A DNA stretch of 33,116 bases. Origin: Thaumarchaeota archaeon S13. GTDB lineage: Archaea > Thermoproteota > Nitrososphaeria > Nitrososphaerales > Nitrosopumilaceae. Both the position numbers and the translations under genes were made by a program. The DNA lies in NCBI GenBank assembly GCA_003724275.1, contig RHFA01000102.1, positions 1 through 33,116 of the forward strand. The letters are read 5' to 3'. Every line of letters begins with the position of its first letter. The stretch's first letter is position 1. Below are positions 8,869 to 17,664 of this stretch, piece after piece. Under the pieces are notes generated by a model. It did no database searches and was not told the DNA's origin. It saw nothing but the letters and a program-made list of their open reading frames with translations.

Positions 8869-11802
8869 ATGTCCGCGAAGGGCCACAGGCTAGGCGTCGC
8901 GATCCTGCTCCTCTCCGTCCTTGCCGCCGCGCCGGCCCACCTCCCGGCCGGCTCGCAGCTGGTTCCTGACATCGACCGCGACGGCGTGCCGGACGCCACG
9001 GACATGTGCCCAAACCTGCCCGAGGACGGCATAGGCGACGCGACAGACGGCTGCCCGTCGCCGAGGACGCAGTGGCACGACTCGGACCGTGACGGGATCG
9101 CCGACGGCGTCGACGAGTGCCCGCTCTCGGCGGAGGTCTACAACGGCATCGAGGACGCCGACGGCTGCCCGGACGCCGCGCCGGGCATAGCCGCGCGCGG
9201 GCCGGCCGACTCGGACGGCGACGGGATTCCAGACGGGATCGACACGTGCCCGACGCGGCCCGAGACGCCGAACGGGATCATGGACTCTGACGGCTGCCCC
9301 GACGAGGCCGCGCCGGGACACGACTCGGACGGCGACGGCATCCGCGACTCGCTTGACGAGTGCCCGTTCGCCGAGGAGACGTTTAACAGGATTGACGACG
9401 CCGACGGCTGCCCCGACGGGGACGCCGGCCTGGCGTCCTCCGCGCCGGACTCGGACGGCGACGGCATCATTGACACTGTCGACAACTGCATACTCGCCGC
9501 CGAGACGCAGAACGGGTTTATGGACCTGGACGGGTGCCCCGACACCGCCGCCGACGCGCTTCCCGACACGGACGGCGACGGCGTGCACGACGGGCTTGAC
9601 ACGTGCCCCGACGAGGCCGAGACGTACAACAGGTTCCTTGACTCTGACGGCTGCCCCGACGAGAGGCCGCCGTACACGTCGGGCATCGGCGTTGACGCCG
9701 ACAGGGACCGCGTGCCCGACGACATCGACGAGTGCCCCGGCGAGGCAGAGCGCTACAACGGCTTTGAGGACGCAGACGGGTGCCCGGACATACCTCCGTA
9801 CGTGACTGTGTTTGACAGGGACTCTGACGGGATTGACGACGCCAACGACGAGTGCCCCGACTCGCCAGAGACATACAACCGGCACGAGGACGCCGACGGA
9901 TGCCCCGACTTTGTGGGCATTGAGAGCATAATCCACGACACTGACGGCGACGGAATCGCCGACCGAATGGACCTGTGCCCAAACCAGCCCGAGACGGCCT
10001 CTGGCGTGCAGCTTGACGGGTGCCCCGACAGGGGCCGCGCGCCGACGCTGGACACCGACGGCGACGGCGTGCCCAACGCGCTAGACGAGTGCCCGTCGTC
10101 ATTTGAGACGTACAACATGATAGACGACGGCGACGGCTGCCCCGACGAGGCGCCGGCCCAGCAGCCGCGCGACGCCGACGGCGACGGCATACCCGACGTC
10201 TCGGACTCTTGCGCGCTCTCGCCGGAGACGCGCAACGGCTACATGGACACCGACGGCTGCCCCGACGACGTCCCGTTTGAGGACACGGACTCTGACGGCA
10301 TAGCCGACCGCCTCGACGCGTGCCCCGACGCCGCGGAGACCTATAGGATAGGCGGGACGATCGACGGCTGCCCCGACGAGGCGACGGACCCCGACACGGA
10401 CTCTGACGGCATAGCCGACCGCCTCGACGCGTGCCCCGACGAGGCCGAGACGCAGAACGGCTTCCTTGACGCAGACGGCTGCCCCGACGAGGTGCCCGGG
10501 GCAAGCGCGGCGACTGACTCTGACGGCGATGGCATACCCGACGCCGATGACCTCTGCGTCGACGCCGCCGAGACGTACAACCAGCTAGACGACGCCGACG
10601 GCTGCCCTGACGTCGTGGTCAGCAGCAGGACGCAAAACCCCGACACCGACGGCGACGGGCTGCCTGACCGCCTTGACCTGTGCCCCTCGATACCCGAGGT
10701 CCGCAACGGCTTTATGGACAACGACGGCTGCCCTGACAGGGGAACGACGGCGGACTCTGACGGCGATGGCATACCCGACTCGCTTGACGAGTGCCCCGCG
10801 GACCCGGAGACGTTCAACCTCGTAGATGACGCCGACGGCTGCCCGGAGGACGCCGCGCCCGGCGGCGTCAACGACGCCGACGGCGACGGCCTCAACGACC
10901 TTGTGGACTCGTGCCCGCTGCGGCCAGAGACGATAAACGCGCACATGGACGACGACGGCTGCCCCGACGAGGTGCCGGCTCCGGACGCCGACTCGGACGG
11001 CGTGCCGGACTCGATGGACCTGTGCCCCGACGAGCCCGAGACGTGGAACCGCCACCTCGACTCGGACGGCTGCCCCGACGAGCGCCGCACGTTTGACGCC
11101 GACTATGACGGGATCCCCGACACCGTCGACGAGTGCCCCGAGCTGCGCGAGCTCTTTAACAACTTTGAGGACGAGGACGGCTGTCCCGACTCGGCCGGGC
11201 CGCCGACAGAGAGGGACACGGACCTTGACCGCATCCCAGACGCCGACGACGAGTGCCCGCTCCAGCCAGAGAGGTACAACGGGTTTGAGGACGCCGACGG
11301 CTGCCCCGACTCTGTCCTCGCCGAGAGGCGCGTCGCCGACTCGGACAGCGACGGGATACCCGACGCCGTGGACAGGTGCCCGACGAGGCCCGAGACTATC
11401 AACGGGATCAACGACAACGACGGCTGCCCCGACAGGGGCTCGACTGTGGCCGACACGGACGGCGACGGCATCCCGAACTCGCGGGACCTCTGCCCCCTCC
11501 AGGAGGAGACGTACAACCGCATACGCGACGCCGACGGCTGCCCTGATGGCGTGTCGCGCGACGGCCCGCCCGTGGTGGACACGGACTCTGACGGGATACC
11601 CGACGCGCAGGACATGTGCCCCGCCGAGGCCGAGGACCGCGACGGCGACCGCGACGCCGACGGCTGCCCCGACGCCGCCGGCCCGCCTGACGCCGACGGC
11701 GACGGCGTGCGCGACGAGGTCGACTCGTGCCCCACGGAGGCCGAGACGATAAACAGGTACATGGACGCCGACGGCTGCCCTGACACGCTTCCGGGAGGCT
11801 AG
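8869..11802 (+). CDS. Secreted thrombospondin type-3-like repeat protein 1 (24 repeats)
   Basis: 977 residues. A Sec signal peptide (basic MSAKGHR, core LGVAILLLSVLAAAPAH, likely cut before or after the Gln of AGSQ) is followed to the C-terminus by 24 units of about 37-40 residues. A unit has a DxDxDGxxDxxD calcium-loop half, then DxCP, a Pro-Glu-Thr-x-Asn connector, and a DxDGCPD half. Each unit carries two Cys, which could form one disulphide within the unit. The pattern is that of TSP3 repeats, known to bind Ca2+ through the Asp side chains. There is no C-terminal anchor and I see no N-X-S/T sequon. Unit 1 is a cap with DGCPS followed by a Trp. Units 12 and 13 arose by recent DNA duplication. 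First of three tandem paralogues; likely extracellular calcium-binding matrix or adhesion, by inference. Confidence 0.85.
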   Translation: MSAKGHRLGVAILLLSVLAAAPAHLPAGSQLVPDIDRDGVPDATDMCPNLPEDGIGDATDGCPSPRTQWHDSDRDGIADGVDECPLSAEVYNGIEDADGCPDAAPGIAARGPADSDGDGIPDGIDTCPTRPETPNGIMDSDGCPDEAAPGHDSDGDGIRDSLDECPFAEETFNRIDDADGCPDGDAGLASSAPDSDGDGIIDTVDNCILAAETQNGFMDLDGCPDTAADALPDTDGDGVHDGLDTCPDEAETYNRFLDSDGCPDERPPYTSGIGVDADRDRVPDDIDECPGEAERYNGFEDADGCPDIPPYVTVFDRDSDGIDDANDECPDSPETYNRHEDADGCPDFVGIESIIHDTDGDGIADRMDLCPNQPETASGVQLDGCPDRGRAPTLDTDGDGVPNALDECPSSFETYNMIDDGDGCPDEAPAQQPRDADGDGIPDVSDSCALSPETRNGYMDTDGCPDDVPFEDTDSDGIADRLDACPDAAETYRIGGTIDGCPDEATDPDTDSDGIADRLDACPDEAETQNGFLDADGCPDEVPGASAATDSDGDGIPDADDLCVDAAETYNQLDDADGCPDVVVSSRTQNPDTDGDGLPDRLDLCPSIPEVRNGFMDNDGCPDRGTTADSDGDGIPDSLDECPADPETFNLVDDADGCPEDAAPGGVNDADGDGLNDLVDSCPLRPETINAHMDDDGCPDEVPAPDADSDGVPDSMDLCPDEPETWNRHLDSDGCPDERRTFDADYDGIPDTVDECPELRELFNNFEDEDGCPDSAGPPTERDTDLDRIPDADDECPLQPERYNGFEDADGCPDSVLAERRVADSDSDGIPDAVDRCPTRPETINGINDNDGCPDRGSTVADTDGDGIPNSRDLCPLQEETYNRIRDADGCPDGVSRDGPPVVDTDSDGIPDAQDMCPAEAEDRDGDRDADGCPDAAGPPDADGDGVRDEVDSCPTEAETINRYMDADGCPDTLPGG
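10282..10441 (+). repeat. Recent tandem duplication inside TSP3-repeat gene 1
   Basis: The 49 bases at 10282-10330 recur without a mismatch at 10393-10441, a period of 111 bases (37 codons, one repeat unit). They encode the Asp-rich half of units 12 and 13. Most other units differ by many synonymous changes, so this pair is recent or recently gene-converted. The second half of unit 12 is degenerate (YRIGGTIDGCPD). Confidence 0.8.
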
Positions 11803-11810
11803 GGGCCCGC

Positions 11811-11827
11811 GCGATCGGCCTGATCGC
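11811..11827 (+). terminator. Hairpin after TSP3-repeat gene 1
   Basis: GCGATC and GATCGC form a perfect 6-bp stem around a 5-base loop, starting 8 bases after the stop codon. No T-run follows, so terminator function is only a possibility; mRNA 3'-end protection is the alternative. Confidence 0.3.
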
Positions 11828-11882
11828 AGGCCCCGCGCGGCCGCGCCGCGCCCATGGGCGCCCCGGGGCCGAATCCACCGAG

Positions 11883-11893
11883 AAGTTTAATAA
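11883..11893 (+). promoter_or_regulatory. Promoter element of second TSP3-repeat gene
   Basis: AAGTTTAATAA, the same 11 bases as at 8834 and 13761, ending 26 bases before ATG 11920. The rest of this intergenic spacer is GC-rich and not obviously alike, which makes the identity of the element stand out. Confidence 0.6.
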
Positions 11894-11919
11894 TCCCGCA
11901 CCGGGGGCGATCGGCAGTA

Positions 11920-13677
11920 ATGCGCAGCTATTGGGCACTGCTGGTGGCCGTGACGCTCGTGGCGTCTGCCCCCGCCGGCGCCCTTGCGCAGTACGGGGAC
12001 TCTGACATCGACTCTGACGGGGTTCCAAACGCGATCGACTCCTGCCCCCACGTCCGCGAGGACTTTGAGGGCGAGATCGACGGCTGCCCGTCGGACTTTG
12101 TCCAGTGGCAGGACTCTGACGCCGACGGCATAGAGGACAGGGTCGACGAGTGCCCCGCGGCCAGGGAGACGTACAACCGCCACCTCGACGCCGACGGCTG
12201 CCCGGACAGGGCGCCGGACACGGGGCGCTCGGTCACAGTCGACACGGACGGCGACGGCGTCATTGACATGCTTGACGTGTGCCCGACGACGCCAGAGACC
12301 CCCAACGGCATCCTCGACGGCGACGGCTGCCCGGACGGCATGGCGCCGGCGACGGACAACGACGAGGACGGGGTGCCAGACGGCGTTGACGCGTGCCCCT
12401 TTGAGCAGGAGACCTACAACCGGCACATGGACGGCGACGGCTGCCCCGACGAGGTCGAGGACGAGCGCGCGCAGTTCGAGTTTCCCGACGCCGACGGCGA
12501 CGGCATAGACGACAGGTGGGACCAGTGCCCCAACGAGGCCGAGAACCGCAACTCGTACCTCGACGGCGACGGCTGCCCCGACGAGCCTGGCGCCGAGTCT
12601 GACGCCGCAATGGCAGACTCGGACTTTGACGGAATACCGGACTCTGAGGACGCCTGCCCGGAGGACCGAGAAAACTTTAACCGCCACCTCGACGAGGACG
12701 GCTGCCCGGACACGCTGGACCTCACAACGTCCGCCGACACGGACCTTGACGGGATACTTGACAGCGTGGACATGTGCGTCCTTGTCGCCGAGGTCTACAA
12801 CATGGTCGACGACGAGGACGGCTGCCCGGACACGGTGCCCGTGGGCATCAACACGCCAGACTCGGACGGCGACGGGATATTTGACGCGGTGGACACGTGC
12901 CCCATAACGCCAGAGAACCGCAACGGCGTGCTAGACACGGACGGCTGCCCCGACTCTGATCCCATAGTCGGCGACTCGGACGTCGACGGCATACCCGACG
13001 ACAGGGACGAGTGCCCAATGGAGCCCGAGACGCACAACAGGTTTGAGGACGGCGACGGCTGCCCCGACTTTGTCGCCGATGACAGGGAGCAAAACCCCGA
13101 CACCGACGGCGACGGGCTGCCCGACCGCCTCGACCTCTGCCCCTCTGTCCCCGAGACGCGCAACGGCATACTCGACACGGACGGCTGCCCCGACAGGGGA
13201 ACCGTCCCGGACACCGACGGCGACGGGATACCAAACGACATGGACGCATGCCCGTCGCAGCTCGAGACGTTCAACATGATCGACGACTCTGACGGCTGCC
13301 CCGACGAGACGCCGGCGACGGCGGTCAACGACGCCGACGGCGACGGCATAGACGACATATCTGACATGTGCGCGCTGGTCCCGGAGAACCGCAACGGCTA
13401 CATGGACGATGACGGGTGCCCTGACATCCGGCCCCCGCCGGACGCCGACTCGGACGGCGTGCCCGACGGGGCCGACGCGTGCCCCGAGATGGAGGAGACG
13501 CGCAACGGCTACATGGACGCCGACGGCTGCCCCGACGAGCTTGCCCTCTCGGACGACCAGGCCGACACGGACAATGACGGTATCCGCAACTCTGCTGACG
13601 AGTGCCCCTCGGAGCCCGAGACGTGGAACAAGTTCGCCGACGATGACGGGTGCCCGGACTCGTTTCCGGAGGGCTAG
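11920..13677 (+). CDS. Secreted thrombospondin type-3-like repeat protein 2 (14 repeats)
   Basis: 585 residues from ATG 11920; an in-frame ATG at 11854 lies upstream of the promoter and is rejected. The signal peptide is MRSYWALLVAVTLVASAPAG with an Ala-Leu-Ala cleavage site before Gln. The mature protein is 14 TSP3-like units with the same two-Cys, Asp-rich plan as its neighbours. It opens with the same cap (EIDGCPS, then WQDSD). Units 4-5 (ACPFEQETYN ... QFEFPD ... RWDQCP) match units 4-5 of protein 3 almost residue for residue. Units 10-12 correspond to units 15-17 of protein 1, so the protein shares blocks with both neighbours. It ends in FPEG with no anchor and has no N-X-S/T sequon. Expected to be secreted and Ca2+-stabilised. 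Confidence 0.85.
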   Translation: MRSYWALLVAVTLVASAPAGALAQYGDSDIDSDGVPNAIDSCPHVREDFEGEIDGCPSDFVQWQDSDADGIEDRVDECPAARETYNRHLDADGCPDRAPDTGRSVTVDTDGDGVIDMLDVCPTTPETPNGILDGDGCPDGMAPATDNDEDGVPDGVDACPFEQETYNRHMDGDGCPDEVEDERAQFEFPDADGDGIDDRWDQCPNEAENRNSYLDGDGCPDEPGAESDAAMADSDFDGIPDSEDACPEDRENFNRHLDEDGCPDTLDLTTSADTDLDGILDSVDMCVLVAEVYNMVDDEDGCPDTVPVGINTPDSDGDGIFDAVDTCPITPENRNGVLDTDGCPDSDPIVGDSDVDGIPDDRDECPMEPETHNRFEDGDGCPDFVADDREQNPDTDGDGLPDRLDLCPSVPETRNGILDTDGCPDRGTVPDTDGDGIPNDMDACPSQLETFNMIDDSDGCPDETPATAVNDADGDGIDDISDMCALVPENRNGYMDDDGCPDIRPPPDADSDGVPDGADACPEMEETRNGYMDADGCPDELALSDDQADTDNDGIRNSADECPSEPETWNKFADDDGCPDSFPEG

Positions 13678-13736
13678 GGCATGACGGGCATGGCGACACC
13701 GGCAGGCCAGCGCGGAGCGGCGCCGGGCGTGCGGCC

Positions 13737-13760
13737 CGCGGCCGGCCCGGGGGGGCCGCG
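13737..13760 (+). repeat. Inverted repeat abutting the third TSP3 promoter
   Basis: CGCGGCC and GGCCGCG form a perfect 7-bp stem with a 10-base G/C loop, ending exactly where the AAGTTTAATAA element begins. It could be the transcript end of gene 2 or a site next to the promoter; in such GC-rich DNA chance is also possible. Confidence 0.3.
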
Positions 13761-13771
13761 AAGTTTAATAA
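13761..13771 (+). promoter_or_regulatory. Promoter element of third TSP3-repeat gene
   Basis: AAGTTTAATAA, identical to the elements of the two preceding paralogues and ending 26 bases before ATG 13798, the same spacing as for gene 2. Confidence 0.6.
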
Positions 13772-13797
13772 AGAAGCGCGCGCGCAGCGCCGCGAAG

Positions 13798-16584
13798 ATG
13801 GGCAGATGCTGGGCGATCATGGCGCTGGCCGCCACGCTGCTCGTGTCGCTTCCCGCCGGCGCGATGGCGCAGGCGCCGGAGATTGACATCGACGGCGACG
13901 GCGTGCCGGACTCTGTAGACGAGTGCCCGCACGTCCTCGAGGACCGCGTCGGCGAGATCGACGGCTGCCCCTCGGACTTTGTCCCGTGGTACGACACGGA
14001 CAACGACGGGATCGAGGATCGCCTCGACCTCTGCCCGACCGTAAAGGAGCGCTACAACAGGCACCTTGACGAGGACGGCTGCCCGGACGTCGTGGTTGAG
14101 AGGGGCAGCGCCTCGCTGGCCGACACGGACGGCGACGGGTTTATCGACGTGCTCGACTCGTGCCCAAACGAGCCCGAGACGCCCAACGGCATACTCGACG
14201 GCGACGGCTGCCCGGACGACTATGTGCCACTGACGGACAATGACGAGGACGCCGTGCCGGACAGCGTCGACGCGTGCCCCTTTGAGCAGGAGACATACAA
14301 CCGCTTCATGGACGGCGACGGGTGCCCCGACGAGGTCGAGACGGAGCGCACGCAGTTCGAGTTTCCCGACAGCGACGGCGACGGCATAGACGACCGGTGG
14401 GACCAGTGCCCCGACGAGGCCGAGAACCGCAACTCGTACCTTGACTGGGACGGGTGCGCCGACGAGCCGGGCTTCACCTCGCGCGGCGCAGTCGACACGG
14501 ACTATGACAGCATTCCAGACTCTGAGGACAACTGCCCGGAGGAGCGCGAGATCTTTAACGGGCTGCTCGACTCTGACGGCTGCCCCGACGAGATCGCCGT
14601 CGAGCTGACCGGCGACATGGACCGCGACGGCGTCGCCGACAATGTCGACCTCTGCCCGCTGAGCCGCGAGGTCTACAACATGGTCAACGACGAGGACGGC
14701 TGCCCGGACACGGTGGCCGTCGGCTCGGTCACGCCCGACAGCGACGGAGACGGAATATTTGACATCGTCGACGTCTGCCCAATCACGCCCGAGGTGGTAA
14801 ACGGCTACATGGACACGGACGGCTGCCCAGACTCGACGAGGGCCGCCGGCGACGCCGACTCGGACGGCATAGCCGACCCTGATGACCTCTGCCCTACGAG
14901 GCCCGAGACATACAACAGGTTTGAGGACAGCGACGGGTGCCCGGACGACGTCGTGGCAGCCGCCACGGCCTTTGAGTTTCCCGACACCGACGGCGACGGC
15001 ATAGAGGACAGGTGGGACCAGTGCCCCAACGTGCCCGAGAACCGCAACTCGTACCTTGACTGGGACGGCTGCCCGGACACGCAGGGATATGACACGCAGA
15101 GCACGGCGCCGGACTCGGACTATGACGGCGTGCCCGACCCTGACGACCTGTGCCCCGGCATAGGCGAGCGCTACAACGGCTTTATGGACGAGGACGGCTG
15201 CCCTGACATCCCGCAGGTCCCGCGCAGCGGCGACGCGGACTTTGACGGCATCCTCGACCACGTCGACGAGTGCCCGCGCGAGCGCGAGACGTTCAACAGG
15301 ATCAACGACGGCGACGGCTGCCCCGACGGGGAGGAGACCGAGTTCATCGCGCCTGACAGCGACGGCGACGGCATTCTTGACGCGGCCGACTCGTGCCCGT
15401 CAAGGGCCGAGACGATCAACGGCATAGCCGACACGGACGGCTGCCCTGACCCCGACGCCGTCTCGGCTGACACGGACGGCGACGGCGTGCCGGACTCTGT
15501 AGACGAGTGCCCGACGTCCTTTGAGACGTACAACGCCATAGACGACGCCGACGGCTGCCCTGATGACAGCTCGGTCGCGCAGGCCCCCGAGTACAGCCCC
15601 GCTGACACCGACGGCGACGGCGTGCCGGACATGCGCGACCAGTGCCCAGAGGAGGAAGAGACGGCCAACGGCTACCTTGACTGGGACGGCTGCCCGGACA
15701 CCATGATCGAGCGCGCCTCGCAGACGGGTGACACCGACAGGGACGGCATCCCCGACCACGCCGACAGGTGCCCAATGGCCGCAGAGCGCTACAACGGGTT
15801 CCACGACGCCGACGGCTGCCCCGACATTGCGCCCTATGCGCCGTCGGCCTCGATGGACTCGGACTCTGATGGCATCCCGGACACAGCCGACGAGTGCCCC
15901 GGCGAGTTTGAGACGTACAACATGCACGAGGACGGCGACGGCTGCCCTGACACCGTGCTTGCGGGCAGCCAGATACCAGACACCGACGGCGACGGCATCA
16001 TTGACGTCTCTGACGTGTGCCCGACGCTGCGCGAGACGGTCAACGGCGTCAACGACTTTGACGGCTGCCCCGACGGCGTCGCGCCGCGCGGGGACGCCGA
16101 CTCGGACGGCGTGCCGGATCCCGACGACGAGTGCCCGCTAGAGCCCGAGACGCACAACAGGTTTGAGGACGCCGACGGCTGCCCCGACGAGGCCCCGACC
16201 GAGCGGGTCGGCTTTTCATACCCCGACACCGACGGTGACGGCCTCGATGACAGGCTTGACCAGTGCCGCACGGCCCCCGAGACGCCCAACGGCTACCTCG
16301 ACGGCGACGGCTGCCCCGACGTGATACCGGCCGGCCCGCTAGAGCCGACCAGGTCTGACACGGACGGCGACAACATACCCGACGGCGTGGACCTCTGCCC
16401 CGCGGCGCCAGAGACGTGGAACAAGTACCGCGACCACGACGGCTGCCCCGACACGACGCCCGAGCAGATGCGCCACCTCCTCGACTCGGACGCCGACGGC
16501 GTGCCGGACACGGCGGACATGTGCCCCGCCGAGGCCGAGGACCGCGACGGCGTCTCAGACGCCGACGGCTGCCCTGACCCCTAG
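13798..16584 (+). CDS. Secreted thrombospondin type-3-like repeat protein 3 (22 repeats)
   Basis: 928 residues from ATG 13798; the frame is open back to 13681, but that stretch contains the promoter. The signal peptide is MGRCWAIMALAATLLVSLPAG with an Ala-Met-Ala site before Gln, very like that of protein 2. It has 22 TSP3-like units of about 40 residues. Units 1-9 align in order with those of protein 2, including the cap (EIDGCPS, WYDTD). Units 5, 10 and 15 carry a Trp (DWDGC) where others have an acidic or small residue. The two Cys per unit are retained even where the following Pro is lost (DGCAD in unit 5, QCRT in unit 20). No anchor and no sequon. Its stop shares the CTAG at 16581-16584 with the stop of the convergent transporter gene, leaving no spacer. 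Confidence 0.85.
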   Translation: MGRCWAIMALAATLLVSLPAGAMAQAPEIDIDGDGVPDSVDECPHVLEDRVGEIDGCPSDFVPWYDTDNDGIEDRLDLCPTVKERYNRHLDEDGCPDVVVERGSASLADTDGDGFIDVLDSCPNEPETPNGILDGDGCPDDYVPLTDNDEDAVPDSVDACPFEQETYNRFMDGDGCPDEVETERTQFEFPDSDGDGIDDRWDQCPDEAENRNSYLDWDGCADEPGFTSRGAVDTDYDSIPDSEDNCPEEREIFNGLLDSDGCPDEIAVELTGDMDRDGVADNVDLCPLSREVYNMVNDEDGCPDTVAVGSVTPDSDGDGIFDIVDVCPITPEVVNGYMDTDGCPDSTRAAGDADSDGIADPDDLCPTRPETYNRFEDSDGCPDDVVAAATAFEFPDTDGDGIEDRWDQCPNVPENRNSYLDWDGCPDTQGYDTQSTAPDSDYDGVPDPDDLCPGIGERYNGFMDEDGCPDIPQVPRSGDADFDGILDHVDECPRERETFNRINDGDGCPDGEETEFIAPDSDGDGILDAADSCPSRAETINGIADTDGCPDPDAVSADTDGDGVPDSVDECPTSFETYNAIDDADGCPDDSSVAQAPEYSPADTDGDGVPDMRDQCPEEEETANGYLDWDGCPDTMIERASQTGDTDRDGIPDHADRCPMAAERYNGFHDADGCPDIAPYAPSASMDSDSDGIPDTADECPGEFETYNMHEDGDGCPDTVLAGSQIPDTDGDGIIDVSDVCPTLRETVNGVNDFDGCPDGVAPRGDADSDGVPDPDDECPLEPETHNRFEDADGCPDEAPTERVGFSYPDTDGDGLDDRLDQCRTAPETPNGYLDGDGCPDVIPAGPLEPTRSDTDGDNIPDGVDLCPAAPETWNKYRDHDGCPDTTPEQMRHLLDSDADGVPDTADMCPAEAEDRDGVSDADGCPDP

Positions 16585-17606
16585 CCGCTAATCCAGCCGA
16601 GCCTTCTAAAGTAGAGGTACATTATGCCGGCGGGCACGACTGAGGCCAGTATGACAAGGAGGAACGTCGTGTGCGGGCCGCCGCCCCCAGAGTCGCCGCT
16701 TCCGCCGGGAAGGCTGACGTTCATCCCATAGAACGTCCCTATCACGGTGGCGGGTATGGCCAGCGTGAATATGATGGTCAGGACGGCGAGGACCTTGCTG
16801 GCCTTTTCCGTGCTTAGGACAAAGTCGGTGTCCTTGTAAATCTCCATGGTCTCCTTTGACTCCTCGAGCGTGTCTATGGCCTTGTCAATGTGGTCTATCA
16901 CGTCGTCAAAGTGAAGCGTGAGGTCCTCTCCCGGAGAGTAGCTCGCAATGTTCTTGGCGGCCCCGAGGACTATGCGCTTTAGGGGGCTGGCTATCCTCCG
17001 CAGGACGGTGATCTCGCGCCTGAGGACGTGGATGTCCTTTGCGACTGACTTGCTCTCGTCAAAGACGTCGTCCTCTATGTCGTCAAGGTTTGCCATCACG
17101 CGCCGCAGCGTGTGGAGCAGGTCGTCCACTAGCACGTCGATTATCTCGTGGAGGAGGACGGCCGTGGAGCTTGACATGAGGCGATCGCGCCTCTCGGGGT
17201 CAATGCCCCCCTTGCATGCCCTCACCAGGTCGACGAGGGGCTTTAGGTTTCCCTGGTGGACCGTTATGAGAAAGCCCCTGCCCACGAATATCGAGAGCTG
17301 GTTGTGCTTTGGTATGGCCTCCTTTGCCACGATTGGGGGAAAGTGGAGTATGAGGAACATGTGGTCAGAGTACGCGTCCAGCTTTGGAAGCTCGAACTTT
17401 GTCAGGCAGTCCTCCACGTTCAGGGCGTTAAAGCCGTACTCTGCGGCCAGCCTCTCGACGTTCTCCCTGTCGGGGTTTTGCAGGTCAATCCACACAAACC
17501 CCCTGCCGTCCATCCTCTCGACCTTGCGCTCGTCGAGGGCACCGTCGTCCCTGGGCCTCCTCCTCCTGCCCGACCAGAGCCTCTTTGCTATGGAGCTGCG
17601 GCTCAT
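16581..17606 (-). CDS. corA: CorA-family magnesium/divalent metal transporter
   Basis: 341 residues, the usual CorA length. CorA forms a pentameric funnel channel carrying Mg2+ (some members Co2+, Ni2+ or Zn2+) across the cytoplasmic membrane. The long cytoplasmic N-terminal domain has the conserved WIDLQNP and a helical stalk rich in DDIEDDVF and VLRREI segments. Two C-terminal transmembrane helices follow: the first ends in the signature YGMN, and the second (FLLVILASVVPAGIMYLYF) leads into a basic C-terminus. The loop between them is Gly/Ser-rich (SGDSGGGG). The start at 17606 fits a TATA-like box at 17628-17637. A metal channel next to calcium-binding protein genes is noteworthy, but the genes converge and are not co-transcribed. 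Confidence 0.9.
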   Translation of the reverse strand: MSRSSIAKRLWSGRRRRPRDDGALDERKVERMDGRGFVWIDLQNPDRENVERLAAEYGFNALNVEDCLTKFELPKLDAYSDHMFLILHFPPIVAKEAIPKHNQLSIFVGRGFLITVHQGNLKPLVDLVRACKGGIDPERRDRLMSSSTAVLLHEIIDVLVDDLLHTLRRVMANLDDIEDDVFDESKSVAKDIHVLRREITVLRRIASPLKRIVLGAAKNIASYSPGEDLTLHFDDVIDHIDKAIDTLEESKETMEIYKDTDFVLSTEKASKVLAVLTIIFTLAIPATVIGTFYGMNVSLPGGSGDSGGGGPHTTFLLVILASVVPAGIMYLYFRRLGWISG

Positions 17607-17627
17607 TGCGCCGCGCCCCGCACTGCC

Positions 17628-17637
17628 AATTATAAAA
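17628..17637 (-). promoter_or_regulatory. TATA-like box of corA
   Basis: Minus strand TTTTATAATT, ending 21 bases before ATG 17606. It is back to back with the promoter of the divergent metallopeptidase gene, 27 bases away. Confidence 0.5.
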
Positions 17638-17664
17638 CTGATCGCGCGCGCGGGCCGCGGCGGG

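Noticed and set aside
13765..15261. Long minus-strand open frame (498 codons) opposite TSP3-repeat gene 3, and similar ones at 8890-9936 and 9518-10504
   Set aside because: They mirror the GAC/GGC-rich repeat in antisense, giving Val/Arg/Ser-rich translations without any domain; the plus strand has signal peptides, promoters and conserved motifs.
8869..16584. CRISPR array or satellite DNA
   Set aside because: The periodicity is in codons with synonymous variation and no constant repeat with unique spacers; it is a coding repeat.
8869..16584. EF-hand or dockerin repeats
   Set aside because: The Asp-rich loops look alike, but the DxCP and DGCPD cysteines and unit length fit TSP3-like repeats; no dockerin or EF-hand flanking helices are visible.
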